A DNA stretch of 64,000 nt, from the NCBI GenBank assembly GCA_017403345.1, contig JAFQOH010000026.1, forward strand, positions 11,200-75,199, read 5' to 3'. The position numbers and the translations under genes are program-made. Within the stretch, counting starts at the first letter, position 1; every line of letters begins with the position of its first letter. Shown here in pieces: positions 25,520-33,277 of the stretch. The notes under the pieces were generated by a model that had not been told where the DNA came from, did not search any database, and saw only the letters and a program-made list of their open reading frames with translations. This DNA comes from RGIG3701 sp017403345 (GTDB lineage Bacteria; Planctomycetota; Planctomycetia; Pirellulales; Thermoguttaceae).

Positions 25520-26302
25520 ATGGCCATTTTGATCCTCGGTGCGACTTCGGAGATCGCGCTGGAAAATGCGAAACTTTTTGCTGCCCGCGGGGAAAAACTG
25601 ATCCTCGCGGCCCGCGCTCCGGAGCGTCTTGCGGAATCTCTTGCGGATCCTCTTGCGGGACTGGTGCACTTTGAAGCCGTCCGGACGGTACCGTGTTCTG
25701 CCGAAACGGAACTGCGGGATTTCTCCTCTGCCTCGGCATTTTGGACACAATGTACGGAACTGGCGCAGAACACGTGGGGAGAAGAGCTTCGCGGGATCTA
25801 TGCGGCTCAGGGATTCCTGCATTCCGGGGATCGGAAACAGTGGGGGGAGGAGCTTGAAGCGACTTTTTTCGTGAATCTGACCTCTGTCGCCTTTTTTCTG
25901 GAGGCGGCTGCGCTGTGGTTCGAGGCACATCCGGAATCGGCAAAAGGTGCGTGGATCGCCGTTCTTTCGTCGGTCGCAGGTGAACGCGGAAGATACTCTA
26001 ACTATCCGTACGGTGCCGCGAAAGCCGGGTTGACGGCATACCTCTCCGGATTGCGTGCGCGTCTTTTTCCGCTCGGAGTTTCCGTTCTGACTGTGAAGCC
26101 GGGACTCGTAAAGACCCGCATGATCGCGAAACGGCCTCAGGGAAGATCGCTTTCTGCCGCAGATCCTCAAAAAGTCGCCCGCCAGATCGACCGCGCGATT
26201 TTTCGGCGTCAAAGTGTCCTCTATACGCCGTCCTGGTGGCGTTTCGTCATGTTTTGCGTCCGTTCCATTCCAGAGTCTCTTTTCAAAAGAATGAAATTCT
26301 GA
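25520..26302 (+). CDS. Short-chain dehydrogenase/reductase
   Basis: A 260-residue Rossmann-fold oxidoreductase. The cofactor loop is GATSEIA (residues 7-13), a form seen in the SDR branch containing DprE2-like reductases, where the usual third Gly is replaced. The active site is S150/S151, Y164 and K168 (YPYGAAKAG). LILAAR at the end of strand 2 suggests NADP(H) use. The C terminus is hydrophobic and basic, perhaps membrane-associated. I chose the ATG at 25520 with GAGGG six bases upstream; the frame stays open further upstream but across the terminator. The substrate is unknown, and no DprE1-like oxidase is next to it. Confidence 0.88.
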   Translation: MAILILGATSEIALENAKLFAARGEKLILAARAPERLAESLADPLAGLVHFEAVRTVPCSAETELRDFSSASAFWTQCTELAQNTWGEELRGIYAAQGFLHSGDRKQWGEELEATFFVNLTSVAFFLEAAALWFEAHPESAKGAWIAVLSSVAGERGRYSNYPYGAAKAGLTAYLSGLRARLFPLGVSVLTVKPGLVKTRMIAKRPQGRSLSAADPQKVARQIDRAIFRRQSVLYTPSWWRFVMFCVRSIPESLFKRMKF

Positions 26303-26358
26303 ATCCGGACTCCTGTAGTTCACATCCTGATGCAAAAAGGATCGAAAGCGGAAATGTT

Positions 26359-26376
26359 TTTTAGTCTTTCCTAAAA
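26359..26376 (+). promoter_or_regulatory. Distal DtxR-like operator half-palindrome pair
   Basis: TTAGTCTTTCCTAA (core 26361-26374), flanked by TT and AA. It differs from the proximal palindrome at 26399-26412 in only two positions, and those are placed symmetrically. Centre-to-centre distance between the two sites is 38 bases. Confidence 0.5.
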
Positions 26377-26398
26377 TTTTTTGGTTTTTTTGTAAATT

Positions 26399-26412
26399 TT
26401 AGGCTTGCCTAA
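26399..26412 (+). promoter_or_regulatory. Proximal DtxR-like operator palindrome
   Basis: TTAGGCTTGCCTAA is a perfect 6-2-6 inverted repeat ending one base before the -35 box. The TTAGG...CCTAA half-sites resemble those of DtxR/IdeR-type iron or manganese repressors. A repressor here would block RNA polymerase. The regulator itself is not in the window. Confidence 0.6.
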
Positions 26413-26413
26413 C

Positions 26414-26442
26414 TTGACAGGATGTCGGAAATGTGCTATACT
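26414..26442 (+). promoter_or_regulatory. Promoter of DUF3793-flavodoxin operon
   Basis: Consensus -35 TTGACA (26414-26419), 17-base spacer, -10 TATACT (26437-26442), about 60 bases upstream of the ATG. Such a strong promoter behind an operator fits a gene kept off until a metal is scarce. Confidence 0.8.
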
Positions 26443-26502
26443 GTGACTGTTGGGGAAAAGGTTTCCCCATTTTTTGAGAAAATGGTTTTAGGTGAGGCTA
26501 AA

Positions 26503-27183
26503 ATGAAATCACAGATCCACACGGGCTGCGGGATCCGCAGAATGGAGCTGATGCGGTATCTGCTTCTTCAAACTTCTCTGGTTCGAGGCGGCGTAAAGCC
26601 AGCGGAGATCCTGACAGTCAACCACTGCTATTGCGCGTCGGATCCGGAACGAACAGAATCTGTTTTTCATTCTCAGACGTCTTCAAATTTGCCTTCTTCG
26701 GATAATTTTACGGAAGGATTCTGCATTCTGCAGGGGGAGGTCCTTCGGCGTCTTGGTCTTCCCTGGAAGACCTTACGGCATCGCGACCATGGTTCCCTGA
26801 CCATTTTCTATGATCCTCAGCTTCTTGCAGAAACGCTGGCAGTTCCTGCGGTACAAAAGTATCTGCGCCGAAACGGCTACTCGGACTGTGAGACGCTGGA
26901 TCAGTGGCTTGCGCGTCTTGCGGAACGCTTTGAAACGGAAAGTTTTCCGCATGAAGTGGGGCTTTTTCTTGGGTATCCGCTGAAAGACGTCGTCGGCTTC
27001 ATTTTTGCACGTGCGCGGCATACACACCAAGGAAGCTGGCGCGTTTACGGAAAAAAGGAACCGTCCCTCCAGCTGATGGATCGGTATCGCCAGGCCCGAC
27101 AGCTCGCGGAAACGATCGTCAGTCAGGTTGAGGATTGGGATCAGTGTGTTCAGAAAATCAGTTCCATCAAATCTTTAATTTAA
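26503..27183 (+). CDS. DUF3793 family protein
   Basis: A 226-residue soluble protein. The motif FPHEVGLFLGYPLKDVVGF (about residues 147-165) is the hallmark of DUF3793, a family of unknown function often found next to flavodoxin and iron-uptake genes in anaerobes. Other conserved-looking parts are EVLRRLG and HRDHGSLTIFYDP. A short Ser/Asn-rich insertion lies near residues 55-70. I chose the ATG at 26503 with GAGG about seven bases upstream; an ATG at 26482 is possible. It is followed 11 bases later by a flavodoxin gene and preceded by an iron-type operator, so a role in low-iron adaptation of electron transfer is likely (inference). Confidence 0.85.
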   Translation: MKSQIHTGCGIRRMELMRYLLLQTSLVRGGVKPAEILTVNHCYCASDPERTESVFHSQTSSNLPSSDNFTEGFCILQGEVLRRLGLPWKTLRHRDHGSLTIFYDPQLLAETLAVPAVQKYLRRNGYSDCETLDQWLARLAERFETESFPHEVGLFLGYPLKDVVGFIFARARHTHQGSWRVYGKKEPSLQLMDRYRQARQLAETIVSQVEDWDQCVQKISSIKSLI

Positions 27184-27194
27184 AAGGAGGCAAA

Positions 27195-27689
27195 ATGAGC
27201 CAGATCACCGTCATTTACGGCAGTACGACCGGGACGACGCAAAGCGCGGCAGAACGCATCGCACAGAAACTTAACGCGCGCTGCGTGGATATTGCGAGCG
27301 CCAAAGCGGAGGACCTCCAGACTCCGGTCCTTGTGCTGGGAACTTCAACGTGGGGGTTCGGCGACCTTCAGGATGACTGGATGTCGGCGGAGAAACTGCT
27401 TCAGGATGCGGATCTTTCCGGGAAGAAAACCGCATTTTTCGGTTTCGGCGACCAGAGCGGTTTCGGCGACACGTTCGTGGATGCCATGGGGATCCTCTGC
27501 CAGACCGCCCTGGAAAAGGGGGCCGTCCTCATTGGGAAAACGTCCACGGAAGGCTACTCCTATGGAGCATCGCGGGCGGAGATCGACGGAGAATTCTGCG
27601 GTCTGGCACTTGACGATGCGAATCAGCCGGAAATGACCGATGCGCGCATCGATGCTTGGACGGAGCAGCTCTTGAAGGAGATCGGGTAG
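27195..27689 (+). CDS. fldA: Flavodoxin
   Basis: A 164-residue FMN-binding electron carrier that can replace ferredoxin when iron is short. The phosphate-binding loop is GSTTGTT (residues 9-15); the isoalloxazine loops are GTSTWGFGDLQDDW and FGFGDQSGFGDTF. Length fits the long-chain class. A perfect AGGAGG six bases before the ATG at 27195 predicts strong translation. It is the second gene of the DUF3793 operon, and a good terminator follows at 27737-27768. Confidence 0.95.
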   Translation: MSQITVIYGSTTGTTQSAAERIAQKLNARCVDIASAKAEDLQTPVLVLGTSTWGFGDLQDDWMSAEKLLQDADLSGKKTAFFGFGDQSGFGDTFVDAMGILCQTALEKGAVLIGKTSTEGYSYGASRAEIDGEFCGLALDDANQPEMTDARIDAWTEQLLKEIG

Positions 27690-27736
27690 TGTCTCGGATC
27701 GGGGACTCCCCTGCTCTTTGAATGCGTTCGAACGAA

Positions 27737-27768
27737 GAAAGACCGTCGGAAGGCGGCCTTTCCTTTTT
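27737..27768 (+). terminator. Terminator after flavodoxin gene
   Basis: An 11-pair stem with one mismatch (27737-27747 with 27752-27762) closes a GGAA loop and is followed by five T. It separates the convergent flavodoxin and uvrC genes. Confidence 0.8.
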
Positions 27769-27784
27769 GAGGTTTTTTCTGCTT

Positions 27785-29107
27785 TTACTCTTTCAGTTTT
27801 CGACTTCGGAGAAGATGATGGTAGTGCTGCGCGAATCGGTGCGCCTCGTCACGCACGTACTGCAGGAGACGCAGACTCCAGGCATGCCTAGACAGACGCA
27901 GCGGCTCGGATTCTCCCGGTAGGAAGATCTCTTCGTTTTTTTCGGCCAGAGAAAGGAACTGAACGGAAACGCCGGCTCTTTGAGCGGCTTCCTCCGCGGC
28001 ATGAAGCTGACCTTTTCCGCCGTCGATGAGAAAAATGTCCGGAAGCGGGCCGTTTTCCTCTTTCAACCGTTTCAGACGCCGGTATACGACTTCGCCGATC
28101 GACGCGAAATCATTGATCCCCTCGACGGACTTGATCTTGTACCGTTTGTATCCGGGCTTAAACGGCATTCCGTCGATGAACTGAACGAGCGAGGCGACGG
28201 TTGCGTCTCCGTGCAGATGTGCGATGTCGACGCCTTCGATGACCCGCGGCATTTGCGGGAGATGCAGGATCTTCTGCAGCCCTGCGAGTCCGCGTTTGGG
28301 ATCCATCTGGAAGACTTCCGGCTGAACGTTTCGCTCGAGGTCACCGCAGTTTTTGAGATTTTCCAGTGCCGCAAGCTGATCCCGAATGACGGCAGCCTGC
28401 TCGAAATTGAGTTCTTTGGCGGCGGTCTTCATCTCCTCCTGCATTTCCCGGATCAGTTCCTCTCTTTTTCCGTCAAGAAAGCGCTGGAGCCGGTGGATCA
28501 TTTTGCGGTAATCTTCTCGCGAGATCCGTCCGCAGCACGGAGCGGTGCATTGACCGATCGAAGCGAGAAGGCAAGGACGGAAAAACCGGAGTTTCGGGTC
28601 ATCTTCCCGGATCTCGTAATTGCACGTTCTGAATTTGAAGACTTTCTGCAGGACCACGAGCGCACCGCGTACCGGGCTGGTGAATGGTCCGTAAAGTTTG
28701 ACGCCGGAAGAAAGGGGTTCCCGGGTCGCTTCAACTCTTGGGAACTGCTCATGAGTGCGGACCTGAAGGTAAGGAAAAGATTTTCCGTCTTTGAGTTCGC
28801 GATTATACTGCGGCTGAATGTCCTTGATCAGACGTGCTTCCATCAGCAGAGCATCCACCTCGCTGAGCGCTTCGATGTAGTCGATGTCTCGAATGTCGCG
28901 AACAAGAAACCGAGTCCGTTCATCCACTTCCGCGGCATGGAGGAAGTAGCTTCCCGCCCGTTTCCGCAGGTCCTTTGCCTTTCCGACGTAAATGACGCGC
29001 TGATGTGCGTCTTTCATCAGATAGACTCCGGGCGCGTGCGGAAAAGACTTGACCTTCTCCGCTGCGTAGGAATTGTTATTCGGGTATTGGAGAGCATCTT
29101 CCGCCAT
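27785..29107 (-). CDS. uvrC: UvrABC excinuclease subunit C, short form
   Basis: A 440-residue UvrC, which with UvrB makes both incisions beside bulky DNA lesions. Order of domains: GIY-YIG nuclease (GVY at 27-29, IYVG at 39-42), a Cys-containing linker (CLLASIGQCTAPCCG), a UVR domain that contacts UvrB (about residues 205-245), and the RNase H-like 5-prime nuclease (EGVDIAHLHG, IDGGKGQL, DEAHRFAQHYHH). The usual C-terminal tandem helix-hairpin-helix domain is absent: the protein ends soon after RNase H, about 150 residues shorter than Escherichia coli UvrC. GGAG upstream supports the ATG. I recall short UvrC proteins from planctomycetes, so this is probably not a truncation by mutation. Confidence 0.93.
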   Translation of the reverse strand: MAEDALQYPNNNSYAAEKVKSFPHAPGVYLMKDAHQRVIYVGKAKDLRKRAGSYFLHAAEVDERTRFLVRDIRDIDYIEALSEVDALLMEARLIKDIQPQYNRELKDGKSFPYLQVRTHEQFPRVEATREPLSSGVKLYGPFTSPVRGALVVLQKVFKFRTCNYEIREDDPKLRFFRPCLLASIGQCTAPCCGRISREDYRKMIHRLQRFLDGKREELIREMQEEMKTAAKELNFEQAAVIRDQLAALENLKNCGDLERNVQPEVFQMDPKRGLAGLQKILHLPQMPRVIEGVDIAHLHGDATVASLVQFIDGMPFKPGYKRYKIKSVEGINDFASIGEVVYRRLKRLKEENGPLPDIFLIDGGKGQLHAAEEAAQRAGVSVQFLSLAEKNEEIFLPGESEPLRLSRHAWSLRLLQYVRDEAHRFAQHYHHLLRSRKLKE

Positions 29108-29164
29108 TTTTACTCCGTTTCTGAATGTGTGGATCCTGTGTGCGAGGATACTGATCAGGTCTCT

Positions 29165-30496
29165 TTAGTTCTGCGTTTTTCCTCCTTCGTAAATACTGAA
29201 GATCGCCCAGACCGGATGGTCATCGAAGGGATTGTAGTCGATTCCGGAAAATTGCTGACGCAGATCCCACACACCGGCCTGTGAGGTGAATTCCTGCAGC
29301 GGACGCTCCTGGAAGAGGATGTTTTCGGAAATGTACTTAAATGAGCCGAAAGTCTTCGTTCCCACGGTCGTATTTGCCCAAGAGACCGTTTTGTTGAAGA
29401 CCATGTCTCCAACGACCGCCGTTTGGGGTTCGATCCCGAAATTTCCGAAAATGATGACGTCGTCCTCATGATCGAATTCGCTTTTCGAGACCGATTTTTT
29501 CAGGAGATCGATCATGCTTGGAAAGTGCTGAAGATCCTGCTGTTCGTAGCCGGGATAGAGCTGGACGTTTGCCGCGATGAAGGAAAACGCGGTTGCCGAG
29601 GACGTTTTTTTTGCCTGAAATCTTGCAGTCAGCGGCGGACAGAGGAACGGTTTGTTGGGGTACCCCGCGAATTGGGCCGTGTCGGGCATCACTTCCAGAA
29701 CATTTGTGTCGAACAGGAAAAACAGTGTGGGAAATTCTGTGTTCATTTTCTTTTTAAATTCTGGGAAAAGCGCAACGAAATCGTATTTTCGGCCTGTACG
29801 CAGATTCAGTTCGTACACGATCTTCTGCAAAAATTGCGTATTTTCCGCGTAGAATCCTTGGACTGCCAGCAGATCGAACTGCGCAAGAAGTCCGAGAACT
29901 TCTTCGAAAAGCACGGTATTGCCGGCCAAATATTCAGGCCGCATCGGTTCCATGCTGAAGGAACCCATGATCAGCTCGTCCTGCGCCTCAAAGTAGCGCT
30001 TGATCTTACGGACGTTGGGGGCGGACTGGTAGTCTTCGCGCATGAGCGAGAGATCGGAATCCTGCTTGGGAAGCGCATTTTCGACCGTGTCCGTTACCTG
30101 AACAGAAGGAGCCTCAAGCCCGGGATCTTCCCCAGAGCCATCCTTCGGCGGTTTGCTTACCGAGTGCGGACGGTGGGGAATACTTACGTGTGAGGAACCG
30201 GAAACGCCCGATCCGCCTTCTCCCTCGCCTTCTTCTTTGGGAGGGAAGCAGCTCTTGATCTTCTGAAATCCGTATTTGCCAAGTCCGCCGATCCCTTCCT
30301 GATGCGTCAGCCGCTCATCGCTTTTGAGCTCTTCAGGGTAGGCCGGATAATCTGTTCGCGTTTCCTCGGAACGGGTCGTGATGACGACTCGTTCTAAATC
30401 GTTGCTGTCTTTCCATGTAAAAATGTCGATGCGAAGGGTGGACAAAAAAAACAGCAAACCACCAAACAGCGCAATGAAAATCGTGTAGCGGGACAT
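29165..30496 (-). CDS. Membrane-anchored DNase I-fold (EEP superfamily) protein with lost catalytic residues
   Basis: A 443-residue protein: one N-terminal membrane segment (about 6-20), a Ser/Pro/Glu-rich linker to about residue 160, then an endonuclease/exonuclease/phosphatase fold. The fold is recognisable from GSFSM (178-182), FDLLAVQGF (207-215), DDVIIFGNFG (345-354) and DDHPVWAIF (425-433). In active members these read xxFNI, QE, GDFN and SDHxPVW. Here the Asn is Ser, the metal-binding Glu is Gly, and GDFN is GNFG; only the last Asp-His remains. It is therefore probably a binding or structural protein, not a nuclease. AGGAGGT just before the ATG fixes the start. It lies upstream of uvrC in the same direction. 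Confidence 0.72.
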   Translation of the reverse strand: MSRYTIFIALFGGLLFFLSTLRIDIFTWKDSNDLERVVITTRSEETRTDYPAYPEELKSDERLTHQEGIGGLGKYGFQKIKSCFPPKEEGEGEGGSGVSGSSHVSIPHRPHSVSKPPKDGSGEDPGLEAPSVQVTDTVENALPKQDSDLSLMREDYQSAPNVRKIKRYFEAQDELIMGSFSMEPMRPEYLAGNTVLFEEVLGLLAQFDLLAVQGFYAENTQFLQKIVYELNLRTGRKYDFVALFPEFKKKMNTEFPTLFFLFDTNVLEVMPDTAQFAGYPNKPFLCPPLTARFQAKKTSSATAFSFIAANVQLYPGYEQQDLQHFPSMIDLLKKSVSKSEFDHEDDVIIFGNFGIEPQTAVVGDMVFNKTVSWANTTVGTKTFGSFKYISENILFQERPLQEFTSQAGVWDLRQQFSGIDYNPFDDHPVWAIFSIYEGGKTQN

Positions 30497-30851
30497 CCCG
30501 ACCTCCTTGAAACCGATACTCCCGTTTTCTTTTTGACGGATGGATCCTGTGCTCTATTCTGTTTACGGTTCCGCGGATGCGTCCTGCACTGCAATGCGGA
30601 AACGAGAGCTTAAAATCAGATTCACTACCTCTAATTATTCCATAGGAATTCTGTTTCGTCAAGTATCGGTCCACAGAATTATGGGGTAAAAGAAAATATT
30701 TTTGTGTTTTTTGTTGGATTTAGTGATTTTATCGAATGTGCAGGTGCCTGATCAAGCTGTTTTGGCGCATTCTGTGTGTCTGTACGTTCACTGCTCTCAC
30801 ACTTTCAAGGCGTTTTGTTTCGTTTTCGCTAGAACTTCTTCTCGATCTTCT
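30497..30851. other. Gene-free region
   Basis: 355 bases between the degenerate EEP gene and the GlmU-like gene, both on the minus strand. It probably holds the promoter of the EEP gene, but I see no clear hexamers, terminator or structured RNA. Confidence 0.4.
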
Positions 30852-31601
30852 TTAGCGGGTCATCATACGTTCCGCTGCCGCGAGCTCCTCGGGTGTATTG
30901 ACCGAAACGGCTTCCTGAGGCCGCAGGAGCGGGAGTGCACGGACAGTTTTTCCGCGGGAAAGGAGGAGAGCAGGAGCGTCGGTGATGTAGTATTCTCCCT
31001 GTGCATTGTTCGGCGTCAGAGCGTCAAGGATACTGACCAGTTCGGCCGCGTCAAAAACATAGTAGCTTTGATTGACTTCACGGATCTTCCGCTGCGTTTC
31101 GGTGGCGTCTTTTTCCTCCACGATCCCGCAGAAATTTCCGTTTTCGTCACGCAGGATCCGTCCAAGTCCGTGCGGCTCTTCCACTTCGATCGTTCCCAGA
31201 AGGCACGCACATGGTTCAGAATGCCATGCGGCAAGCAGTTCTGCGATCGTTTCTCCCTGCATCAGCGGTGAATCGCCCGCCACGATGACGACCGGCACGG
31301 CCTCGGACGGTGAGTCTGCCAAAAGAGCGCGCAGCTGGGGAACGCACATTCGTACGGCATGGCCCGTCCCCTTCTGCTCCGTCTGAAGGACGAATTCGAT
31401 CTCCGGATGATGCGCAAGCGCCGCGCGGACGTCTTCGGCACGGTAGCCGACGATGGCGAAAATGCGGTCGATCCCAGCAAAACGAAGAGCGTCGAGCGGA
31501 TACTCGATCATCGGACGGCCGCAGACCGGCGTGAGGACCTTGGGAAGTTCCGAACGCATCCGCGTACCTTTGCCCGCTGCGAGAATGACGGCTGCCTGCA
31601 T
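30852..31601 (-). CDS. Stand-alone GlmU-type N-acetylglucosamine-1-phosphate uridylyltransferase domain
   Basis: A 249-residue cytoplasmic nucleotidyltransferase. LAAGKGTRM (residues 7-15) and the following PK bind the nucleotide, QKGTGHAV (about 76-83) is the uracil/GlcNAc loop, GDSPLM (about 109-114) carries the metal Asp, and EVNQSYYVFD and NNAQGEYYITD are typical of GlmU. The C-terminal left-handed beta-helix acetyltransferase of normal GlmU (about 200 residues) is absent, so acetylation must be done by another protein. GGAGG seven bases before the ATG fixes the start. It follows an aminotransferase gene by 121 bases. Another, unrelated UDP-HexNAc pyrophosphorylase lies at 60752-62167. 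Confidence 0.88.
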   Translation of the reverse strand: MQAAVILAAGKGTRMRSELPKVLTPVCGRPMIEYPLDALRFAGIDRIFAIVGYRAEDVRAALAHHPEIEFVLQTEQKGTGHAVRMCVPQLRALLADSPSEAVPVVIVAGDSPLMQGETIAELLAAWHSEPCACLLGTIEVEEPHGLGRILRDENGNFCGIVEEKDATETQRKIREVNQSYYVFDAAELVSILDALTPNNAQGEYYITDAPALLLSRGKTVRALPLLRPQEAVSVNTPEELAAAERMMTR

Positions 31602-31722
31602 GATATGCCTCCGAATGGGATCGATTTCAAAAAAAAGGAAACGAAACTGGAAAACTCCGCCTCTTTACGATGGGATCCAATGGGGATCAGCCCAGCCCGA
31701 AAAGAAGCGGAGACGTTCAAAT

Positions 31723-33024
31723 TCAGCTGTTGAGGAATTCCGTGACGCTATCTGCGATCTCTTGGAAGAGCGCGTTGCGAACAGCGTCGTCCGTGTTGAG
31801 CATCGTAACGCGGAAACCGCACAGATCCGTCGCGAAACCAGTCAGAGGCACGATGCAGATCCCTTTCGAGGCGAGCAGATTGTAGACGAAGCGCTTGTCG
31901 CCCGGCACGTTTTGGCACAGAGCGTCCACGTATTCCCGAAGCTGCGGATTGGCTGCCTGGAGTTTCTGGCCCGGATGGAAGACCCCGTCCTCGAAAACGA
32001 CGCTCATGTAGAACGCTCCCTGCGGACGGTGGCAGATCAGGCCCGGCACTTTGCTGAAAATGTCGTACGCCTGATTCGCGCGCTTCTCGAAAATGGCGGC
32101 GCGGGTCTTCAGGTGCTCCGGATATTTTGGAGATCCAAAAACACGCGGGATCGAGATTTGCGGAAGCGTCGTCGCGCAGACTTCCAGCATCTTGGAAGCT
32201 AGGATACTGTCGATGAATGCGGAGAAATTGGGATCTTTATTTTTGTTCAGGACCTCGATCCACGCACAGCGCGCACCGGGCCACGGGTACTCTTTACTGA
32301 TCCCGCGCATGGAGATCGCCGGGACGTCATGCGCATACTGCGAAAGATGGAACGGTTCCGCCCCATTATAGCAGATGTGCGAGTAAATTTCGTCCACGAG
32401 CAGGAAAAGATCGTACTGCCGTGCGATCTCCGCGAACTCCTCCAAAATCTCCCGCGGATAGACGATCCCCGTCGGATTGTCCGGATTCACGAATCCGATC
32501 CCTGCGATCGACGGATTGTAGTGCACGATCCGGCGAACCTCTTCCATGTCCGGGAGCCAGTTGTTTTTCGGATCGAGCCGGAAATGAAGCGGATCGTATC
32601 CGCCGCGTTTGCTCTCGTTGGACGAATGCGTCGAGTAGATCGGCGCAGGCAGAAGAATACGCGCATTCCGGTGCGTCAATTCGTAGACTTTGTCGATCGC
32701 GTCGGCCGTTCCGTTGAAGAAAATGATGTCGTCCGGCGAGATTTGAACTCCGCCTTCACGCGCATTGACCCGGTCTGCCAGAAAATCGCGGGTCTCCTGA
32801 ACGCCGCGCGTCTGACAGTAGCCCCACGATGCGTTTTGACTCACGATGTCGCGGACGATTTCTTTGATCCACGGTGCGACTTCCTCTTTCATCGCAATGG
32901 GGTCGCCGATATTTTCCCACGTGATTTTCTGACCCATGCCGCGCATCCGGTTGGCATGCTCCACGATCTGACGAATTTCGTATTCCAAAAAACCGGCACC
33001 TTCGTGCACTATGTTGGTACGCAT
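31723..33024 (-). CDS. Class I/II PLP-dependent aminotransferase
   Basis: A 433-residue fold-type I aminotransferase. NPDNPTGIVYP is the substrate/PLP loop, LLVDEIYSHICYN carries the PLP-nitrogen Asp, and SMRGISKEYPWPGARCAW contains the Schiff-base Lys. The N terminus (NIVHEGAGFLEYEIRQIVEHANR...ENIGDP) resembles aspartate/alanine or aromatic-type aminotransferases of subgroup I-gamma; the exact amino acid cannot be set. I chose the ATG at 33024: the frame extends upstream to 33123, but that stretch is Lys/Ser-rich and not conserved in form. It is 121 bases upstream of the GlmU-like gene. Confidence 0.88.
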   Translation of the reverse strand: MRTNIVHEGAGFLEYEIRQIVEHANRMRGMGQKITWENIGDPIAMKEEVAPWIKEIVRDIVSQNASWGYCQTRGVQETRDFLADRVNAREGGVQISPDDIIFFNGTADAIDKVYELTHRNARILLPAPIYSTHSSNESKRGGYDPLHFRLDPKNNWLPDMEEVRRIVHYNPSIAGIGFVNPDNPTGIVYPREILEEFAEIARQYDLFLLVDEIYSHICYNGAEPFHLSQYAHDVPAISMRGISKEYPWPGARCAWIEVLNKNKDPNFSAFIDSILASKMLEVCATTLPQISIPRVFGSPKYPEHLKTRAAIFEKRANQAYDIFSKVPGLICHRPQGAFYMSVVFEDGVFHPGQKLQAANPQLREYVDALCQNVPGDKRFVYNLLASKGICIVPLTGFATDLCGFRVTMLNTDDAVRNALFQEIADSVTEFLNS

Positions 33025-33185
33025 GATCTTCTGTCCTTTTGAGGAAAAGCCGCTTCGTTTTTTATCTGGTTTCGCAGGAAACTTTGATTTCTTAAAATCG
33101 GCAAGCTGTGAGCGGATTTTCACTGAAATTCTCTTCGAACCAGGAAAAAATCGAAAAAAAGTTCAGCGTTTCTCCGGAAAATACA

Positions 33186-33232
33186 AAACGGAATTTCGCG
33201 GCACACGCCGTGCGCCGGGCAAAATTCCGTTT
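33186..33232 (-). terminator. Terminator after ahcY
   Basis: AAACGGAATTT (33186-33196) pairs perfectly with AAATTCCGTTT (33222-33232), with a GC-rich inner hairpin between. On the minus strand the stem is followed by T-rich sequence. Confidence 0.75.
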
Positions 33233-33277
33233 CTTCTGAAAACAGTTTACCGCACGGGAAGTCCGTGCCGGCTCACA

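Noticed and set aside
24287..26335. 682-codon open frame on the minus strand across the second M42 gene and the SDR gene
   Set aside because: Both plus-strand genes show clear family motifs with ribosome-binding sites; the antisense frame is Arg/His/Asp-rich and crosses a terminator.
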